A stretch of 6,305 nt of DNA from Planctomycetota bacterium (GTDB taxonomy: Bacteria > Planctomycetota > Planctomycetia > Pirellulales > Pirellulaceae), in assembly GCA_023430365.1 (NCBI GenBank), contig JAEZAS010000401.1, forward strand, positions 1-6,305. The letters run 5' to 3'. Positions 6,260 through 6,305 of this stretch are shown here, piece after piece (positions within the stretch are counted from its first letter, which is position 1; each line of letters starts with the position of its first letter). The notes below the pieces were generated by a model. That model was not told where the DNA came from. It ran no database searches and saw nothing but the letters and a program-made list of their open reading frames with translations. The position numbers were made by a program, and so were the translations under genes.

Positions 6260-6305
6260 GTCAGAAACGACAAATGCCCGAATGCCCTATGGAACCGGTC
6301 GGTCC

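Noticed and set aside
6274..6305. Start of a plus-strand gene at the right edge (ATG at 6274)
   Set aside because: Only about ten codons are visible, with no convincing ribosome site or recognisable sequence.

Overview
The window looks like chromosomal DNA of a GC-rich bacterium, most likely a planctomycete of the Pirellulales type. This is an inference from three things: a PQQ-like beta-propeller protein of a kind abundant in that phylum, the overall protein style, and intergenic hairpin repeats resembling ones I remember from those genomes. No rRNA, tRNA, CRISPR, transposase or phage gene is visible. Coding density is high, and no gene-free stretch exceeds 150 bases.

Layout, left to right. 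(1) Positions 1-935, plus strand: the C-terminal part of a PQQ-like beta-propeller protein whose start lies outside the window. (2) Positions 936-1044: a short gap between convergent genes, filled by a long imperfect hairpin with perfect 12-base arms, probably a two-way terminator or repeat remnant. (3) Positions 1045-4944, minus strand: a tight four-gene cluster, read from high to low coordinates. It holds a receiver-only response regulator, a small ATP-grasp enzyme of the R2K/DUF4343 type, the replication-recombination ATPase RarA (MgsA), and a glycerate 2-kinase of the DUF4147/MOFRL type. Spacings are 32 bases, 2 bases and a 4-base ATGA overlap, so co-transcription is likely. (4) Positions 4945-5073: a gap with a small hairpin overlapping the stop codon of the next gene. 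(5) Positions 5074-6159, minus strand: a complete PA0069-family radical SAM protein ending in a possible sliding-clamp-binding motif. (6) Positions 6160-6305: its upstream region, with a good sigma70-like promoter and a 9-bp hairpin repeat.

Two genes point to DNA maintenance. RarA acts at stalled replication forks. The radical SAM protein is related to spore photoproduct lyase and carries a QMRLF tail. The glycerate kinase is central carbon metabolism, and the receiver and ATP-grasp proteins have no known partner here. I see no clear new defence or biosynthetic system. The most unusual points are the ATP-grasp/RarA/glycerate-kinase coupling and the QMRLF tail.
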